This document shows positions 18,468 through 27,921 of a stretch of DNA of 64,000 nucleotides, in pieces. The notes under the pieces are model-generated. The model made no database searches. It was not told the DNA's origin and was given only the letters and a program-made list of their open reading frames with translations. This stretch comes from Pseudomonas chlororaphis subsp. piscium (GTDB lineage Bacteria > Pseudomonadota > Gammaproteobacteria > Pseudomonadales > Pseudomonadaceae). A program made the position numbers and the translations under genes. Location of the stretch: contig NZ_CP027707.1 in assembly GCF_003850345.1 (NCBI RefSeq), forward strand, positions 4,774,001-4,838,000, written 5' to 3'. Numbering within the stretch: the stretch's first letter is position 1; each line of letters opens with the position of its first letter.

Positions 18468-19223
18468 TCAGGCCACCCCGCCCTTGGCCTGCTGTTCCAG
18501 GTGCACTTGCAGCTCGGGATCGATCCGCAGCGCCGCCGCCAGCTCGTCCAGGTAGCTGCGCTCGGCGTCCTGCTGATCGTCCACCAGCATCACGCTGGCC
18601 AGGTACATTTCCGCCGCCATGCCCGGTTCGCCCGCGGCCGATTGGGCCACGTCGGCGGCGTCCAGGGGACGTGCGACTTCGTCGTCGAGCCATTGCTGCA
18701 ATTGCGGATCGTCGGTGTGCCGGCCGATCTCGGCGCTGATCAATTGTTTTTCCTGCTCGTCGATGCGGCCATCGGCCTTGGCCGCGGCGATCAGGGCACG
18801 GAGGATCGCATGGCTGTGTTCCTCGACTTCCGGCCCGGCCAGTTGGTCGACGGTGCGCAACGCCTGTTGCGGCGCCGCCGATTGCTGCTGTTGTTGCCAG
18901 GCTTGGTAAGCCTGGAACGCCATCATCCCCAGGGAGGCCAGCGCCGCGTAGTTCATGCCACCGCCGGAACGGCCCTGAGGGCTTCCGCCGGACGTCGCGC
19001 CGCCCAACCCGGAACCGCCCAGCAGGCCGCCCAACAGGCCTCCCAGCCCGCCAGCACCCAGGCCACCCGGGGCTCCGCCACCGCTGTTACCGCCCAACAG
19101 ACCACCGAGCAAGCCACCCAGGCCTCCCAGGCCATCCTGCGGCGCCGAAGCCCCGCCACCCTGCTGCGTCATCGAGGCCTGGCCGGCGCGCAGCAACTGT
19201 TCAAGCAAATCACTGGTGTTCAT
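18468..19223 (-). CDS. DUF533/YebE family protein with Gly-rich repeat
   Basis: A 251-residue protein. After a short N-terminal helix, residues about 30-75 are a low-complexity repeat of LGGLLGGLLGG-type units, then a hydrophobic helix (NYAALASLGMMAFQAYQAW), a Q-rich linker and a C-terminal TerB-like all-helical domain (about 130-250) with the acidic motif AAAKADGRIDEQEKQLI. This is the DUF533/YebE architecture, an inner-membrane-associated family of unknown role. The repeat region is also the likeliest place for length variation between strains. The 222 bp upstream contain the AT-rich element serving the efflux operon. Confidence 0.8.
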   Translation of the reverse strand: MNTSDLLEQLLRAGQASMTQQGGGASAPQDGLGGLGGLLGGLLGGNSGGGAPGGLGAGGLGGLLGGLLGGSGLGGATSGGSPQGRSGGGMNYAALASLGMMAFQAYQAWQQQQQSAAPQQALRTVDQLAGPEVEEHSHAILRALIAAAKADGRIDEQEKQLISAEIGRHTDDPQLQQWLDDEVARPLDAADVAQSAAGEPGMAAEMYLASVMLVDDQQDAERSYLDELAAALRIDPELQVHLEQQAKGGVA

Positions 19224-19392
19224 GGCATCGCTCTCCTCGGGCAGTTATTCAGATTGCCAACAATAGTCTTCGCCACGGCTTGCGCCAACTGCTTCCGCTT
19301 GGGCCCTGATTCCTCCTCGCCAAACGCCCGCGTCATCCGCCCATCCCCCCCGGGTCGCACCTGACGATCGGTACGAAAATTGAGTTGCAATA

Positions 19393-19434
19393 AAATATTA
19401 CAAACATCATATTTCATTCGTAATATTTCCATTC
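19393..19434 (+). promoter_or_regulatory. AT-rich operator-like element upstream of the efflux operon
   Basis: A 9-bp inverted repeat AAATATTAC/GTAATATTT (arms 19393-19401 and 19420-19428, spacer 18) that also contains the segment ATATTTCATTCGTAATATT (19409-19427). A closely matching segment occurs before the thioesterase gene at 27945-27964. It lies within 60 bp of the emrA-like ATG, where a repressor would act. Confidence 0.55.
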
Positions 19435-19446
19435 CAGGTACCTGCC

Positions 19447-20577
19447 ATGACCAGCCTGCCCGCCATCGACCCGGCCACTGTCACCGCCATCCCGACCCCG
19501 GCCAGGCCGCCTTTGCTCAAGCGCCTGCTACTTGTCACCCTGGCGTTGGTGGCCCTGGCGGCACTGCTGTTCTATGGCCTGCACTGGTGGACCAGCGGGC
19601 GTTTTATCGAGCAGACCGACGACGCCTATATAGGCGGCGACGTGACGGTGATCGGGCCCAAGGTGGCCGGCTACATCGAGCAGGTGCTGGTCAGCGACAA
19701 CCAGCGGGTCAAGACCGGCGACCTGCTGATCCGCCTCGACTCACGGGATTACCGCGCCAGCCTGGCCAAGGCCGAAGGCGCGGTGGCCGCCGAGGAAGCG
19801 CTGCTGGCCAACCTGGATGCCACCGAACAATTGCAGCACGCGGTGATCAGCCAGGCCCGCGCCGGGATCGACGCCACCGCCGCAGAAATGACCCGCTCGC
19901 GCGACGACAATGCCCGCTACAAACGTCTCGTCGGTAGCTCGGCGGTGTCGGTGGAAAGCGCGCAACGCGCCGAGGCCGGCTTCAAGACCGCCCAGGCCCT
20001 CAACACCCGGGCCCAGGCCGAACTGCTGGCGACCCAGCGCCAGCTGCAAGTGATCGCCACCCAGAAGCTGCAAGCCAAGGCAGCCTTGCTCCAGGCCCGC
20101 GCCGAACGCGACCTGGCGCAACTGAACCTGGGCTACACGGAAATCCGCGCGCCCATGGACGGGGTGATCGGCAACCGCCGGGCGCGCAATGGCGCCTACA
20201 CCCAGGCCGGCGCGCAACTGCTGTCGCTGGTACCGGCCAGCGGCCTGTGGGTGGACGCCAACTTCAAGGAAGACCAGTTGCAACACATGAGCCCGGGCCA
20301 GCGCGTGGTGATCCGCGCCGACGTGCTGCCCGGCCGGGAATTCCACGGCCACCTCGACAGCCTGGCGCCGGCCACCGGCGCGCAGTTCAGCGTGCTGCCG
20401 CCGGAAAACGCCACCGGCAACTTCACCAAGATCGTCCAGCGGGTACCGGTGCGGGTGATCCTCGACCCGCAGGACGCGCTGCTCGGCCAACTGCGCCCCG
20501 GCCTGTCGGTGACGGCCGCGGTCAATACCCAAAACGAGCCCGAGACGCCTGAACCTGCCGTGGCCAGCGCGCCATGA
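19447..20577 (+). CDS. EmrA/HlyD-type membrane fusion protein
   Basis: A 376-residue periplasmic adaptor. A cytoplasmic N-terminus precedes one membrane anchor (about 20-45, LLLVTLALVALAALLFYGL), then a lipoyl half-motif with TDDAYIGGDVTVIGPKVAGYI, a long helical hairpin (about 100-225, Ala/Gln-rich), the second lipoyl half (LNLGYTEIRAPMDGVIGNRRA) and a beta-barrel (GLWVDANFKEDQLQHMSPGQ). It links an inner-membrane MFS pump to an outer-membrane channel for drug or metabolite export. It overlaps the EmrB-like gene by four bases (ATGA). No outer-membrane partner or dedicated regulator gene is adjacent. Confidence 0.92.
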   Translation: MTSLPAIDPATVTAIPTPARPPLLKRLLLVTLALVALAALLFYGLHWWTSGRFIEQTDDAYIGGDVTVIGPKVAGYIEQVLVSDNQRVKTGDLLIRLDSRDYRASLAKAEGAVAAEEALLANLDATEQLQHAVISQARAGIDATAAEMTRSRDDNARYKRLVGSSAVSVESAQRAEAGFKTAQALNTRAQAELLATQRQLQVIATQKLQAKAALLQARAERDLAQLNLGYTEIRAPMDGVIGNRRARNGAYTQAGAQLLSLVPASGLWVDANFKEDQLQHMSPGQRVVIRADVLPGREFHGHLDSLAPATGAQFSVLPPENATGNFTKIVQRVPVRVILDPQDALLGQLRPGLSVTAAVNTQNEPETPEPAVASAP

Positions 20578-22166
20578 GCCGCGCCCTCGCCGCCCCGGCC
20601 CTGCCACTGAACCCGGCCAGCATGGCCACGGCCACCAAGGTCTTCGCCTTCGCCACCATGTGCATGGGCATGTTCATCGCCCTGCTGGATATCCAGATCG
20701 TCTCGGCCTCGTTGCGCGACATCGGCGGCGGGCTGTCGGCCGGCACCGATGAAACCGCCTGGGTGCAGACCAGCTACCTGATCGCCGAAATCATCGTCAT
20801 CCCGCTGTCGGGCTGGCTGTCGCGGGTGTTCTCCACGCGCTGGCTGTTCTGCGCCTCGGCGGTCGGTTTCACCCTGGCCAGCCTGCTGTGCGGCGTGGCC
20901 TGGAACATCCAGAGCATGATCGTGTTCCGCGCCCTGCAGGGGTTTCTCGGCGGCTCGATGATCCCCCTGGTGTTCACCACCGCGTTCTTTTTCTTCACCG
21001 GCAAGCAGCGGGTGATCGCCGCGGCGACCATCGGCGCGGTGGCGTCCCTGGCGCCGACCCTGGGCCCGGTGATCGGCGGCTGGATCACCGAGGTGTCGAG
21101 CTGGCACTGGCTGTTCTACATCAACCTGCTGCCGGGGATTTTCGTCGCCGTGGCGGTGCCCATGCTGGTCCGGATCGACCAGCCGGAACTGGCGCTGCTC
21201 AAGGGCGCTGACTACCTGAGCATGCTGTTGCTCGCACTGTTTCTCGGCTGCCTGGAATACACCCTGGAAGAAGGCCCGCGCTGGAACTGGTTCAGCGACA
21301 GCACCATCCTCACCACCGCCTGGGTTTCCGGATTGGCCGGGCTGGCCTTTATTGGCCGCACCCTGCAGGTGGCCAACCCGATCGTCGACCTGCGCGCCCT
21401 GAAGGATCGCAACTTTGCCCTCGGCTGTTTCTTTTCCTTCGTCACCGGCATCGGCCTGTTCGCCACCATCTACCTGACGCCGCTGTTTCTCGGCCGGGTG
21501 CGTGGCTACAGCGCGCTGGATATCGGCATGGCGGTGTTTTCCACCGGGGTGTTCCAGGTGCTGGCGATCCCGCTGTATGCGTTCCTCGCCAACCGCGTCG
21601 ACCTGCGCTGGATCATGATGGCGGGCCTGGGGCTGTTCGCCTTGTCGATGTGGGATTTCAGCCCCATCACCCATGACTGGGGGGCCAGGGAATTGCTGCT
21701 GCCGCAAGCCTTGCGCGGCATCGCCCAGCAACTGGCGGTGCCGCCGGCGGTGACCCTGACCCTGGGTGGGCTCGCGCCGGCGCGGCTCAAGCATGCTTCG
21801 GGGCTGTTCAACCTGATGCGCAACCTCGGCGGCGCCATCGGTATCGCCGCCTGCGCGACCATTCTCAATGACCGCACCAACCTGCACTTCACCCGCCTGG
21901 CCGAACACCTCAACAGCAGCAACGAGGCGCTCAACCAATGGCTGGCCCGGGTCGGCGGCAACTTCGCGGCGCTGGGCCAGAGCGGCGACGAAGGTGTCAG
22001 CGCCAGCCTGCGCCAACTCTGGCAACTGACCTACCGCGAAGCGCAGACGCAAACCTACGGCGACGCGTTCCTGATGATCATGCTGTGTTTCATCATCGCC
22101 ACGGCCATGGTGCCCCTGATGCGCAAGGTCACCCCGCCGCCGGCGCCGTCAGCCGACGGCCATTGA
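20574..22166 (+). CDS. EmrB-like MFS (DHA2) efflux transporter
   Basis: A 530-residue MFS pump of the 14-TM DHA2 group. It shows the N-terminal TM1 with MFIALLDIQIVSASLRDIGGGL, the D-E-T-AWVQTSYLIAEIIVIPLSGWL loop, motif A-like SRVFSTRWLF, and antiporter motif C in LAPTLGPVIGGWI (about residue 160). It uses the proton gradient to export hydrophobic compounds. It is translationally coupled to the EmrA-like adaptor. The C-terminal end faces the convergent AhpD-like gene with only nine bases between stops. Confidence 0.93.
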   Translation: MSRALAAPALPLNPASMATATKVFAFATMCMGMFIALLDIQIVSASLRDIGGGLSAGTDETAWVQTSYLIAEIIVIPLSGWLSRVFSTRWLFCASAVGFTLASLLCGVAWNIQSMIVFRALQGFLGGSMIPLVFTTAFFFFTGKQRVIAAATIGAVASLAPTLGPVIGGWITEVSSWHWLFYINLLPGIFVAVAVPMLVRIDQPELALLKGADYLSMLLLALFLGCLEYTLEEGPRWNWFSDSTILTTAWVSGLAGLAFIGRTLQVANPIVDLRALKDRNFALGCFFSFVTGIGLFATIYLTPLFLGRVRGYSALDIGMAVFSTGVFQVLAIPLYAFLANRVDLRWIMMAGLGLFALSMWDFSPITHDWGARELLLPQALRGIAQQLAVPPAVTLTLGGLAPARLKHASGLFNLMRNLGGAIGIAACATILNDRTNLHFTRLAEHLNSSNEALNQWLARVGGNFAALGQSGDEGVSASLRQLWQLTYREAQTQTYGDAFLMIMLCFIIATAMVPLMRKVTPPPAPSADGH

Positions 22167-22175
22167 GCCTCGGAA

Positions 22176-22616
22176 TCAGGCCTGGGGCATTTTGCGGAAG
22201 CCCACCGCCAGGCGGTTCCAGCTATTGATGGTGGCGATGGCCAGGCTCAGGTCGACCTGCTCGCTGGGGCTGAACTGGCTGCTCAGCAGCTCGTAGTCGG
22301 CATCCGGCGCGTGGGTTTCGCTCAACCGGGTCAGGGACTCGGTCCAGGCCAGGGCGGCCCGCTCGCGGTCGGTGAAGAACGGCGTTTCGCGCCAGACCGA
22401 GACCGCGTACAGGCGGCGCTCGGTTTCCCCGCTCTTGCGCGCGTCGGCGGTGTGCATGTCGACGCAGAAGGCGCAGCCGTTGATCTGCGAGGCGCGCAGC
22501 TTCACCAACTCGATCAGGGACTTTTCCAGGGGCAGTTTCGAGACCGCGGTTTCCAGGGCGATCATGGCTTTGAGGGCGTCTGGCGAAGCGGTGTAGAAAT
22601 CGATACGCGGTTGCAT
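22176..22616 (-). CDS. AhpD-like carboxymuconolactone decarboxylase family protein
   Basis: A 146-residue all-helical protein with the CxxC-x3-H redox motif of the AhpD/CMD family (Cys48, Cys51, His55 in NGCAFCVDMH). Such proteins have alkylhydroperoxidase-like thiol-disulfide activity or respond to peroxide stress. The start MQPRIDF fits the family; a second ATG six codons upstream is possible. The nearest minus-strand upstream gene is the MscS channel, beyond a REP pair, so it is probably monocistronic. Confidence 0.87.
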   Translation of the reverse strand: MQPRIDFYTASPDALKAMIALETAVSKLPLEKSLIELVKLRASQINGCAFCVDMHTADARKSGETERRLYAVSVWRETPFFTDRERAALAWTESLTRLSETHAPDADYELLSSQFSPSEQVDLSLAIATINSWNRLAVGFRKMPQA

Positions 22617-22723
22617 GGGATGGCTCCAGATCAAGTGAATGTGGCGCTACGTTAAGCCCGGGCGCAGTCCATACCAATAACCAATTCCGGCTAAGACCAG
22701 GTGACCAATGCCCCCTCTCTTTT

Positions 22724-22812
22724 GTAGGAGCGCAGCTTGCGCGCGATCCGCGTAGCGGCCATCCATCGCAGTGCCTGAACGGACTCTATCGCGAGCAAGC
22801 TTCGCTCCTACA
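22724..22812. repeat. REP-type inverted repeat pair
   Basis: Two oppositely oriented copies of the Pseudomonas REP sequence: GTAGGAGCGCAGCTTGCGCG on the left and ATCGCGAGCAAGCTTCGCTC on the right, separated by about 40 bases. It sits between the AhpD-like and MscS genes and is non-coding. Confidence 0.85.
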
Positions 22813-22844
22813 GAAGACATTAATCACATTGCCCAGCCTGACGG

Positions 22845-24284
22845 TCAGGCGCGGTTGCGCAGCCACTGCATGAAGCCTCTCTTCACCACCGGTCGCGGGG
22901 TTTCCTGGGTCAGGGTCTGGGCGATGTGCTGGCGGAAATCCAGGAGGTTTTTCATCGCCTCGTGGATATCGCGCCGCGCGTCCAGGCACGGCTTGAGGTA
23001 TTCGTTTTCGATGCGGTACAGGGTGCAGAAGGTCTTGGCCGAGAAGTCCGCCGCGGTTGCCTGATCGGCAACCCCCGCCTCGCCTATCACTTCGCCCGGC
23101 CCCATGCGCCCGGCCTCGAAGGGCTTGCCATCGCGGATCAGGCTGACGGAAACCACGCCCGATTCGATAATCAGCAGGTGATCGCTGACCTCGCCCGCCG
23201 GCAGGATGGTCTCGCCGGCGCGGAAGGTCTGCAGGGTCATGTTCTGGCTGAAGGTTTCCTTCTCTTCCTGGCGCAGGGTGGAGAAAATGCTCGAGCTGTC
23301 CAGCAGCGCCCGCGGTCGCGACAAGTTGCCCGGCACACTGCTTTCACCGCTGGACAGCAGGCTGACGCCAGACGCCTGCAAGTGACGGAAGGCCAGGTCG
23401 AACAACTGGTTGCGTACCTCGCGCTTCTGCCCCATGGAGGCCACGAAGCCGCTGATTTCGTATTCCACCCCGGCGTTGCCCGAGCTTTTCAGGGCCACGC
23501 TGGGGGCCGGCTTGGGAAGCAGGAAACGGCAACCGAGCATGGCCCGTTCCAGCGCCTCGATCACCGTTTGCGGCCGCGCGTGGGGGCTGACCTGGAGGCT
23601 GATGGACAGCCCGTGCATATCGGCGGGACGGCTGAAGTTGATGATCTTGGCCTTGGCCGCCAGGGAGTTGGGGATCACCGCCATGCTGCCCTGGGAGGTC
23701 TGCAAGCGGGTGGCGCGCCAGTCGATGTCGGTGACCCGGCCTTCGGTACCGTCGATGGAGATCCAGTCATCGAGCTGATAGGGCTTGGTGGTGTTCAGCA
23801 CGATGCCGGAGAACACGTCGCTGAGGGTGCTTTGCAACGCCAGGCCGACAATGATCGCCACCGCGCCGGAGGTGGCCAGCACGCCCTTGACCGGCAGCTC
23901 CAGCACATAGGCCATGGCGGCGATGATGGCGATCAGGAAAATCACCGCCCCCATCAGGTCCTGCAACAGCCGCCCGGTATGCCCGACCCGTTGCATCATC
24001 AGGGTGCCGAGCAACACCGTCAGGGTCCGCGCGCCGAACAGCCACCAACCGATCTGCAACCCGGTGGCGGCCAGGTGCAGCGGCACGTCCTCCGGCCAGG
24101 GCGCCGCCTGCATCGGGTTCAGCCCCTGGTTGAACAGCAGCACGCTGTACAGGGTGAAGATCAGCACCCGCACCAGCAGCTTCCAGTAACCGCCCCGCGC
24201 GCCGATCAAGCGCCACAGCAGCATGTCCAGCAGGAGCAGCACCAATGCGGCGAACAACGGGTGGTCGGCGAACAGAATCGACAT
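22845..24284 (-). CDS. MscS-family channel with C-terminal cyclic-nucleotide-binding domain
   Basis: A 479-residue inner-membrane protein. Four to five TM segments in the first 160 residues end in the MscS pore helix (GVLATSGAVAIIVGLALQSTLSDVFSG spans it), then the MscS beta domain (YQLDDWISIDGTEGRVTDIDWRATRL) and an alpha/beta domain (to about 320). Residues about 340-440 are a CRP-like cNMP domain (GETILPAGEVSDHLLIIESGVVSVSL, GPGEVIGEAGV). The cNMP pocket arginine of canonical binders is not obvious. It may be a nucleotide-modulated channel. The ATG at 24284 has TGGAG upstream; a TTG one codon earlier is less likely. Confidence 0.88.
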   Translation of the reverse strand: MSILFADHPLFAALVLLLLDMLLWRLIGARGGYWKLLVRVLIFTLYSVLLFNQGLNPMQAAPWPEDVPLHLAATGLQIGWWLFGARTLTVLLGTLMMQRVGHTGRLLQDLMGAVIFLIAIIAAMAYVLELPVKGVLATSGAVAIIVGLALQSTLSDVFSGIVLNTTKPYQLDDWISIDGTEGRVTDIDWRATRLQTSQGSMAVIPNSLAAKAKIINFSRPADMHGLSISLQVSPHARPQTVIEALERAMLGCRFLLPKPAPSVALKSSGNAGVEYEISGFVASMGQKREVRNQLFDLAFRHLQASGVSLLSSGESSVPGNLSRPRALLDSSSIFSTLRQEEKETFSQNMTLQTFRAGETILPAGEVSDHLLIIESGVVSVSLIRDGKPFEAGRMGPGEVIGEAGVADQATAADFSAKTFCTLYRIENEYLKPCLDARRDIHEAMKNLLDFRQHIAQTLTQETPRPVVKRGFMQWLRNRA

Positions 24285-24347
24285 CAAGCAACTCCAGCAC
24301 GGTCAGAGGCGCGACAATCTCACACAAGCGACCTTGCAGGTATAGCC

Positions 24348-24385
24348 GGAAAAACAAAAACAGGGGCCTCATGGGAGGCCCCTGT
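24348..24385 (-). terminator. Terminator downstream of the YcaC operon
   Basis: A perfect 11-bp stem (ACAGGGGCCTC with GAGGCCCCTGT, loop of four) that on the minus strand is followed by TTTTTG and further T bases. It lies past the 24517 stop codon and a REP-like repeat, so it ends the minus-strand ycaC/pirin operon. Confidence 0.8.
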
Positions 24386-24405
24386 GTGCAACGACGTCGT
24401 TCACT

Positions 24406-24512
24406 CTGTAGCCGCTGGCATCGCCTGCGTTCGGCAGCGTAGCCGTCGTGGATCGCATGCCCTGGATCGCGCTGGCTACGCCAGCGATCGCAGCCTTCGG
24501 CAGCGGCTACAG
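24406..24512. repeat. Second-class palindromic repeat (CTGTAGCCGCTG type)
   Basis: Outer arms CTGTAGCCGCTG (24406-24417) and CAGCGGCTACAG (24501-24512), with further GATCGCAGCCT-like inner similarity. The same family recurs at 33057-33172 and 50893-51106. It is intergenic and non-coding. Confidence 0.8.
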
Positions 24513-24516
24513 GCGA

Positions 24517-25143
24517 TCATTTGCCGGAGGTCAGGGTGGTGTAGCTGGTGATCAGGTTGCGGTAGTCCGGGATGTGGTTGGAGAACAAGGTGCCCAGGCC
24601 CTCGATGTCGTTGCGCCAATCGCGGTGCAGCTCGCAGGCCAGGCCGAACCAGGTCATCAGCTGGGCGCCGGCGGTGGACATGCGGTTCCAGGCCGAATCG
24701 CGGGTCAGCTCATTGAAGGTGCCGGAGGCGTCGGTGACCACGAACACCTCGAAACCTTCTTCCAGGGCCGACAGCGCCGGGAACGCCACGCAAACCTCGG
24801 TCACCACGCCGGCGATGATCAGTTGCTTCTTGCCGGTGGCCTTGATCGCCTTGACGAAGTCCTCGTTGTCCCAAGCGTTGATCTGCCCTGGCCGGGCAAT
24901 GTACGGCGCGTCCGGGAACAATGCCTTGAGCTCAGGCACCAGCGGGCCGTTGGGGCCGGTTTCGAAGCTGGTGGTGAGGATGGTCGGCAGCTTGAAGTAC
25001 TTGGCCAGGTCGGCCAGGGCCAGCACGTTGTTCTTGAACTTGTCCGGGTCGATGTCGCGCACCAGGGACAGCAGGCCGGCCTGGTGATCCACCAGCAGCA
25101 CGGCGGCGTTGTCTTTGTCGAGACGCTTGTAGGCAGCAGTCAT
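24517..25143 (-). CDS. YcaC-like isochorismatase-family hydrolase
   Basis: A 208-residue cysteine hydrolase closely resembling YcaC: Asp19 in LLVDHQAGLL, the RPGQINAWDN strand near 84-93 and Cys118 in AGVVTEVCVAFPAL. YcaC forms octamers and its physiological substrate is unsettled. It is the last gene of a minus-strand set with another YcaC-like gene 57 bp upstream and a pirin gene; terminator and repeat follow. Probably controlled by the LysR gene at 26960. Confidence 0.88.
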   Translation of the reverse strand: MTAAYKRLDKDNAAVLLVDHQAGLLSLVRDIDPDKFKNNVLALADLAKYFKLPTILTTSFETGPNGPLVPELKALFPDAPYIARPGQINAWDNEDFVKAIKATGKKQLIIAGVVTEVCVAFPALSALEEGFEVFVVTDASGTFNELTRDSAWNRMSTAGAQLMTWFGLACELHRDWRNDIEGLGTLFSNHIPDYRNLITSYTTLTSGK

Positions 25144-25200
25144 GGGGTAGTCCTCGCTTCTTGTCGATACCGAATGGAAATCGGCGTGGGGGGTGTTGGT

Positions 25201-25884
25201 TCAGCGCTGGGAATCCAGCACTTCGTGTTCATTCGCCACTTGCTGGGCCTTGAGGTAGCTCTCGATCAGCAACTGATAGTGCGGCATGGCCTGGGCGTAG
25301 ACCGCGGCCCACTGCTCGGCGTCCGGGCGGTTCCACGAACCCTGCAGTTCAGAAAGCGTAGCCATGATGTCGATCGGGACCACCCCGGCCTGGGCCAGGC
25401 GGGCGATTGTCAGATCAGTGGCCAGCCGCGAATGGTTGCCCGAGGCATCGACCACCGCGAACACCTTGTAGCCTTCATGCACCGCGGCGATCGACGGGAA
25501 TGCCAGGCAAACGCTGGTCAGGGTGCCGGCGATTACCAGGGTTTTCTTGCCGGTGGCCTCGACCGCCGCCCGGAACTCGGGGTTGTCCCAGGCGTTGATT
25601 TCACCTTTGCGCGCCACGTACCGGGCATGGGGCGCCTCCTGGTGGATTTCCGGGATCAGCGGGCCGTTGGGCCCCTGGGGAACCGAGGCCGTGGTGATCA
25701 CCGGCATCTGCAACAGGGTCGCGGCTTTCGCCAGGGCGATGGCATTGGCCCGTAGTTGCGGCACGTCCATGTCCTTGACGATCTGGAACAGCCCGCTCTG
25801 GTGGTCGATCAGCAACATTGCCGCATCGTTGGGGTCGATGGTCGGTTTCAGGCCATTGAAGTTGGCCGCGTTGAGGGTGTTCAT
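25201..25884 (-). CDS. Isochorismatase-family hydrolase, YcaC paralogue
   Basis: A 227-residue member of the same family as the gene at 24517, with Asp27 in [10 protein letters not shown], Lys93 in [11 protein letters not shown] and Cys126 in [14 protein letters not shown]. It differs in a longer N-terminus and a longer C-terminal tail ([16 protein letters not shown]). The start MNTLNAANF was chosen for its AGAGGAA site; nine upstream in-frame codons lack one. Tandem duplicates of divergent sequence suggest separate substrates rather than a recent copy. Confidence 0.87.
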   Translation of the reverse strand: MNTLNAANFNGLKPTIDPNDAAMLLIDHQSGLFQIVKDMDVPQLRANAIALAKAATLLQMPVITTASVPQGPNGPLIPEIHQEAPHARYVARKGEINAWDNPEFRAAVEATGKKTLVIAGTLTSVCLAFPSIAAVHEGYKVFAVVDASGNHSRLATDLTIARLAQAGVVPIDIMATLSELQGSWNRPDAEQWAAVYAQAMPHYQLLIESYLKAQQVANEHEVLDSQR

Positions 25885-25982
25885 ATGCAGTTCCTCTTGT
25901 GTCTGGGGCATTTATTTAAGGCAACAGCCATCCCTGGCCCTGAAACCGGCCTACGCGTCCTGTGCAAGTCGGTAAGCGGGTG

Positions 25983-26849
25983 TCAGCCAGGCATCTGGCC
26001 GAAACGGCCGGACTGGAAGTCGACGAATGCCTGGTGGATCTCGGCCTCGCTGTTCATCACGAACGGGCCATGGCCGACGATGGGCTCGTCGATCGGTTCG
26101 CCGCTGAGCAGCAGCACCACCGCGTCGTTGTTGGCTTCCAGGCTGAGCTGGTCGCCGTCGCGCTCGAACAGCACCAACTGGCCTTCGCGCACCAACTCCT
26201 GGCCATTGACCTGAACCGTGCCACGCAACAGCACCAGGGCGGTGTTGCGCCCCTCATGCAGGTCGAGGGTCAGGGGCTTGCCGGCATTCAGGCGGATGTC
26301 CCAGACGTCGATCGGGGTGAAGGTGCGCGCCGGGCCCTTGACGCCGTCGAACTCGCCGGCGATCAGCCGCAGGGTGCCGGCCTTGTCCTTCAGGGCGATG
26401 GCCGGAATGTCGCCATCGAGGATGGTCTGGTAACCGGGCGCGGCCATCTTGTCCCGCGCTGGCAGGTTGACCCACAGCTGGACCATGTCCAGGGTGCCAC
26501 CGGACTGGGCGAACGCTTCGGAGTGGAACTCCTCGTGGAGAATCCCCGAGGCCGCGGTCATCCATTGCACGTCTCCAGGGCCGATCTTGCCGCCGCTGCC
26601 GGTGGAGTCGCGGTGCTCCACCTCGCCCTTGTAAACGATAGTCACGGTTTCGAAGCCGCGATGGGGATGCTGACCAACGCCACGCCGCTGGTGGGTCGGG
26701 GTGAATTCAGCCGGGCCGGCGTGGTCGAGCAGCAGGAACGGGCTGATGTGCTTGCCCAGGTTGTCGTAGGAAAACAGCGTACGAACCGGGAAACCGTCGC
26801 CCACCCAGTGAGACCGTGGGCTGGTGTAGATACCGATGATGTTTTTCAT
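25983..26849 (-). CDS. Pirin family protein (second copy)
   Basis: A 288-residue bicupin with pirin signatures: GQHPHRGFETVTIVYKGEVEHRDS (metal His in HPH) and SGILHEEFHS (His-Glu-Glu), then a Pirin_C domain (about 175-280). It has a good GGAGG ribosome binding site. It heads the minus-strand pirin-ycaC-ycaC set and faces the LysR gene at 26960 across 110 bp. It is only distantly like the pirin at 7784, so the two loci are not simple duplicates. Confidence 0.9.
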   Translation of the reverse strand: MKNIIGIYTSPRSHWVGDGFPVRTLFSYDNLGKHISPFLLLDHAGPAEFTPTHQRRGVGQHPHRGFETVTIVYKGEVEHRDSTGSGGKIGPGDVQWMTAASGILHEEFHSEAFAQSGGTLDMVQLWVNLPARDKMAAPGYQTILDGDIPAIALKDKAGTLRLIAGEFDGVKGPARTFTPIDVWDIRLNAGKPLTLDLHEGRNTALVLLRGTVQVNGQELVREGQLVLFERDGDQLSLEANNDAVVLLLSGEPIDEPIVGHGPFVMNSEAEIHQAFVDFQSGRFGQMPG

Positions 26850-26959
26850 GCTGGAGCCTCCGACATGGGTGAGTTATTTCGTGGATACACCTTAAAACCC
26901 ATACCTTTGATGCACTAGACTGCAAAATTCGTCCTTAGCGTTCTATTTGGAGAACGATG

Positions 26960-27865
26960 ATGGAAGACCTCAACACCCTCTATTACTTCACCCAGGTCGT
27001 CGAACACCGTGGTTTCGCCGCCGCCGGGCGCGCCCTGGACATGCCCAAGTCCAAGCTCAGCCGGCGTATTGCCCAGCTCGAAGAGCGCCTCGGCGTGCGC
27101 CTGATTCACCGCACCAGCCGCCACTGCTCGCTCACCGAGATCGGCCATGAGTACTACCAGCGCTGCCTGGCCATGCGCGTGGAAGCGGAAAGCGCCGCGG
27201 AAGTCATCGAGCGCAACCGTTCCGAACCCCAGGGCCTGGTGCGCATCAGTTGCCCGACCGCGCTGCTCAACTCCTGGGTCGGGCCGATGCTGACCCGCTA
27301 CATGCTCAAGTACCCGCTGGTGGAGCTGTTCATCGAGAGCACCAATCGCCGGGTCGACCTGATCCACGAGGGTTTCGACATCGCCCTGCGGGTGCGCTTC
27401 CCGCCGCTGGAAAGCAGCGACCTGGTGATGAAGGTGCTGGGCAACAGCACCCAGTGCCTGGTCGGCCACCCGGACTTTCTCGCGCGCCTGTCGAACCCCG
27501 CCTCGCCCGCCGACCTCAGCGGCCTGCCGAGCCTGCACTGGGGCGCGGCGCAGCGCGAATACCAGTGGGAGCTGTTCGGCCCGGACGAGTCTCTGGCGCA
27601 GATTCGCCACAAGCCGCGAATGGTCACCGACGACCTGATCGCCTTGCGCCAGGCGGCGCTGGCGGGGATCGGCGTCGCCCACCTGCCCAGCGTGGTGGTG
27701 CGCGACGACATGGCCGCCGGACGCCTGGTGCATCTGGTACCGGGCTGGGCGCCCAAGTGCGGGATCGTCCATGCGATCTTCCCGTCGCGCCGGGGCCTGC
27801 TGCCGTCGGTGCGCACCCTGATCGACTTTCTCGGCGAGGAGTTCAGCCACAGCGATATGACCTGA
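26960..27865 (+). CDS. LysR-family transcriptional regulator of the pirin-ycaC module
   Basis: A 301-residue LTTR: HTH in 1-60 (AAAGRALDMPKSKLSRRIAQLE) and effector domain with VELFIESTNRRVDLIHEGFDIALRVRF near 115-140. The start is the second of two tandem ATGs, seven bases after GGAG. It is divergent from the pirin operon, hence its likely target. The thioesterase gene follows about 120 bp downstream behind its own AT-rich element. Confidence 0.88.
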   Translation: MEDLNTLYYFTQVVEHRGFAAAGRALDMPKSKLSRRIAQLEERLGVRLIHRTSRHCSLTEIGHEYYQRCLAMRVEAESAAEVIERNRSEPQGLVRISCPTALLNSWVGPMLTRYMLKYPLVELFIESTNRRVDLIHEGFDIALRVRFPPLESSDLVMKVLGNSTQCLVGHPDFLARLSNPASPADLSGLPSLHWGAAQREYQWELFGPDESLAQIRHKPRMVTDDLIALRQAALAGIGVAHLPSVVVRDDMAAGRLVHLVPGWAPKCGIVHAIFPSRRGLLPSVRTLIDFLGEEFSHSDMT

Positions 27866-27921
27866 GGGCGCGATCAAGGTGTAGGTGGCCGAATCATCCG
27901 ATCTGTGGCGTTTTTGGCACT

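Noticed and set aside
23928..24010. Possible CRISPR or tandem repeat array
   Set aside because: No regularly spaced direct repeats with unique spacers were seen anywhere in the window; the repeats present are REP palindromes.
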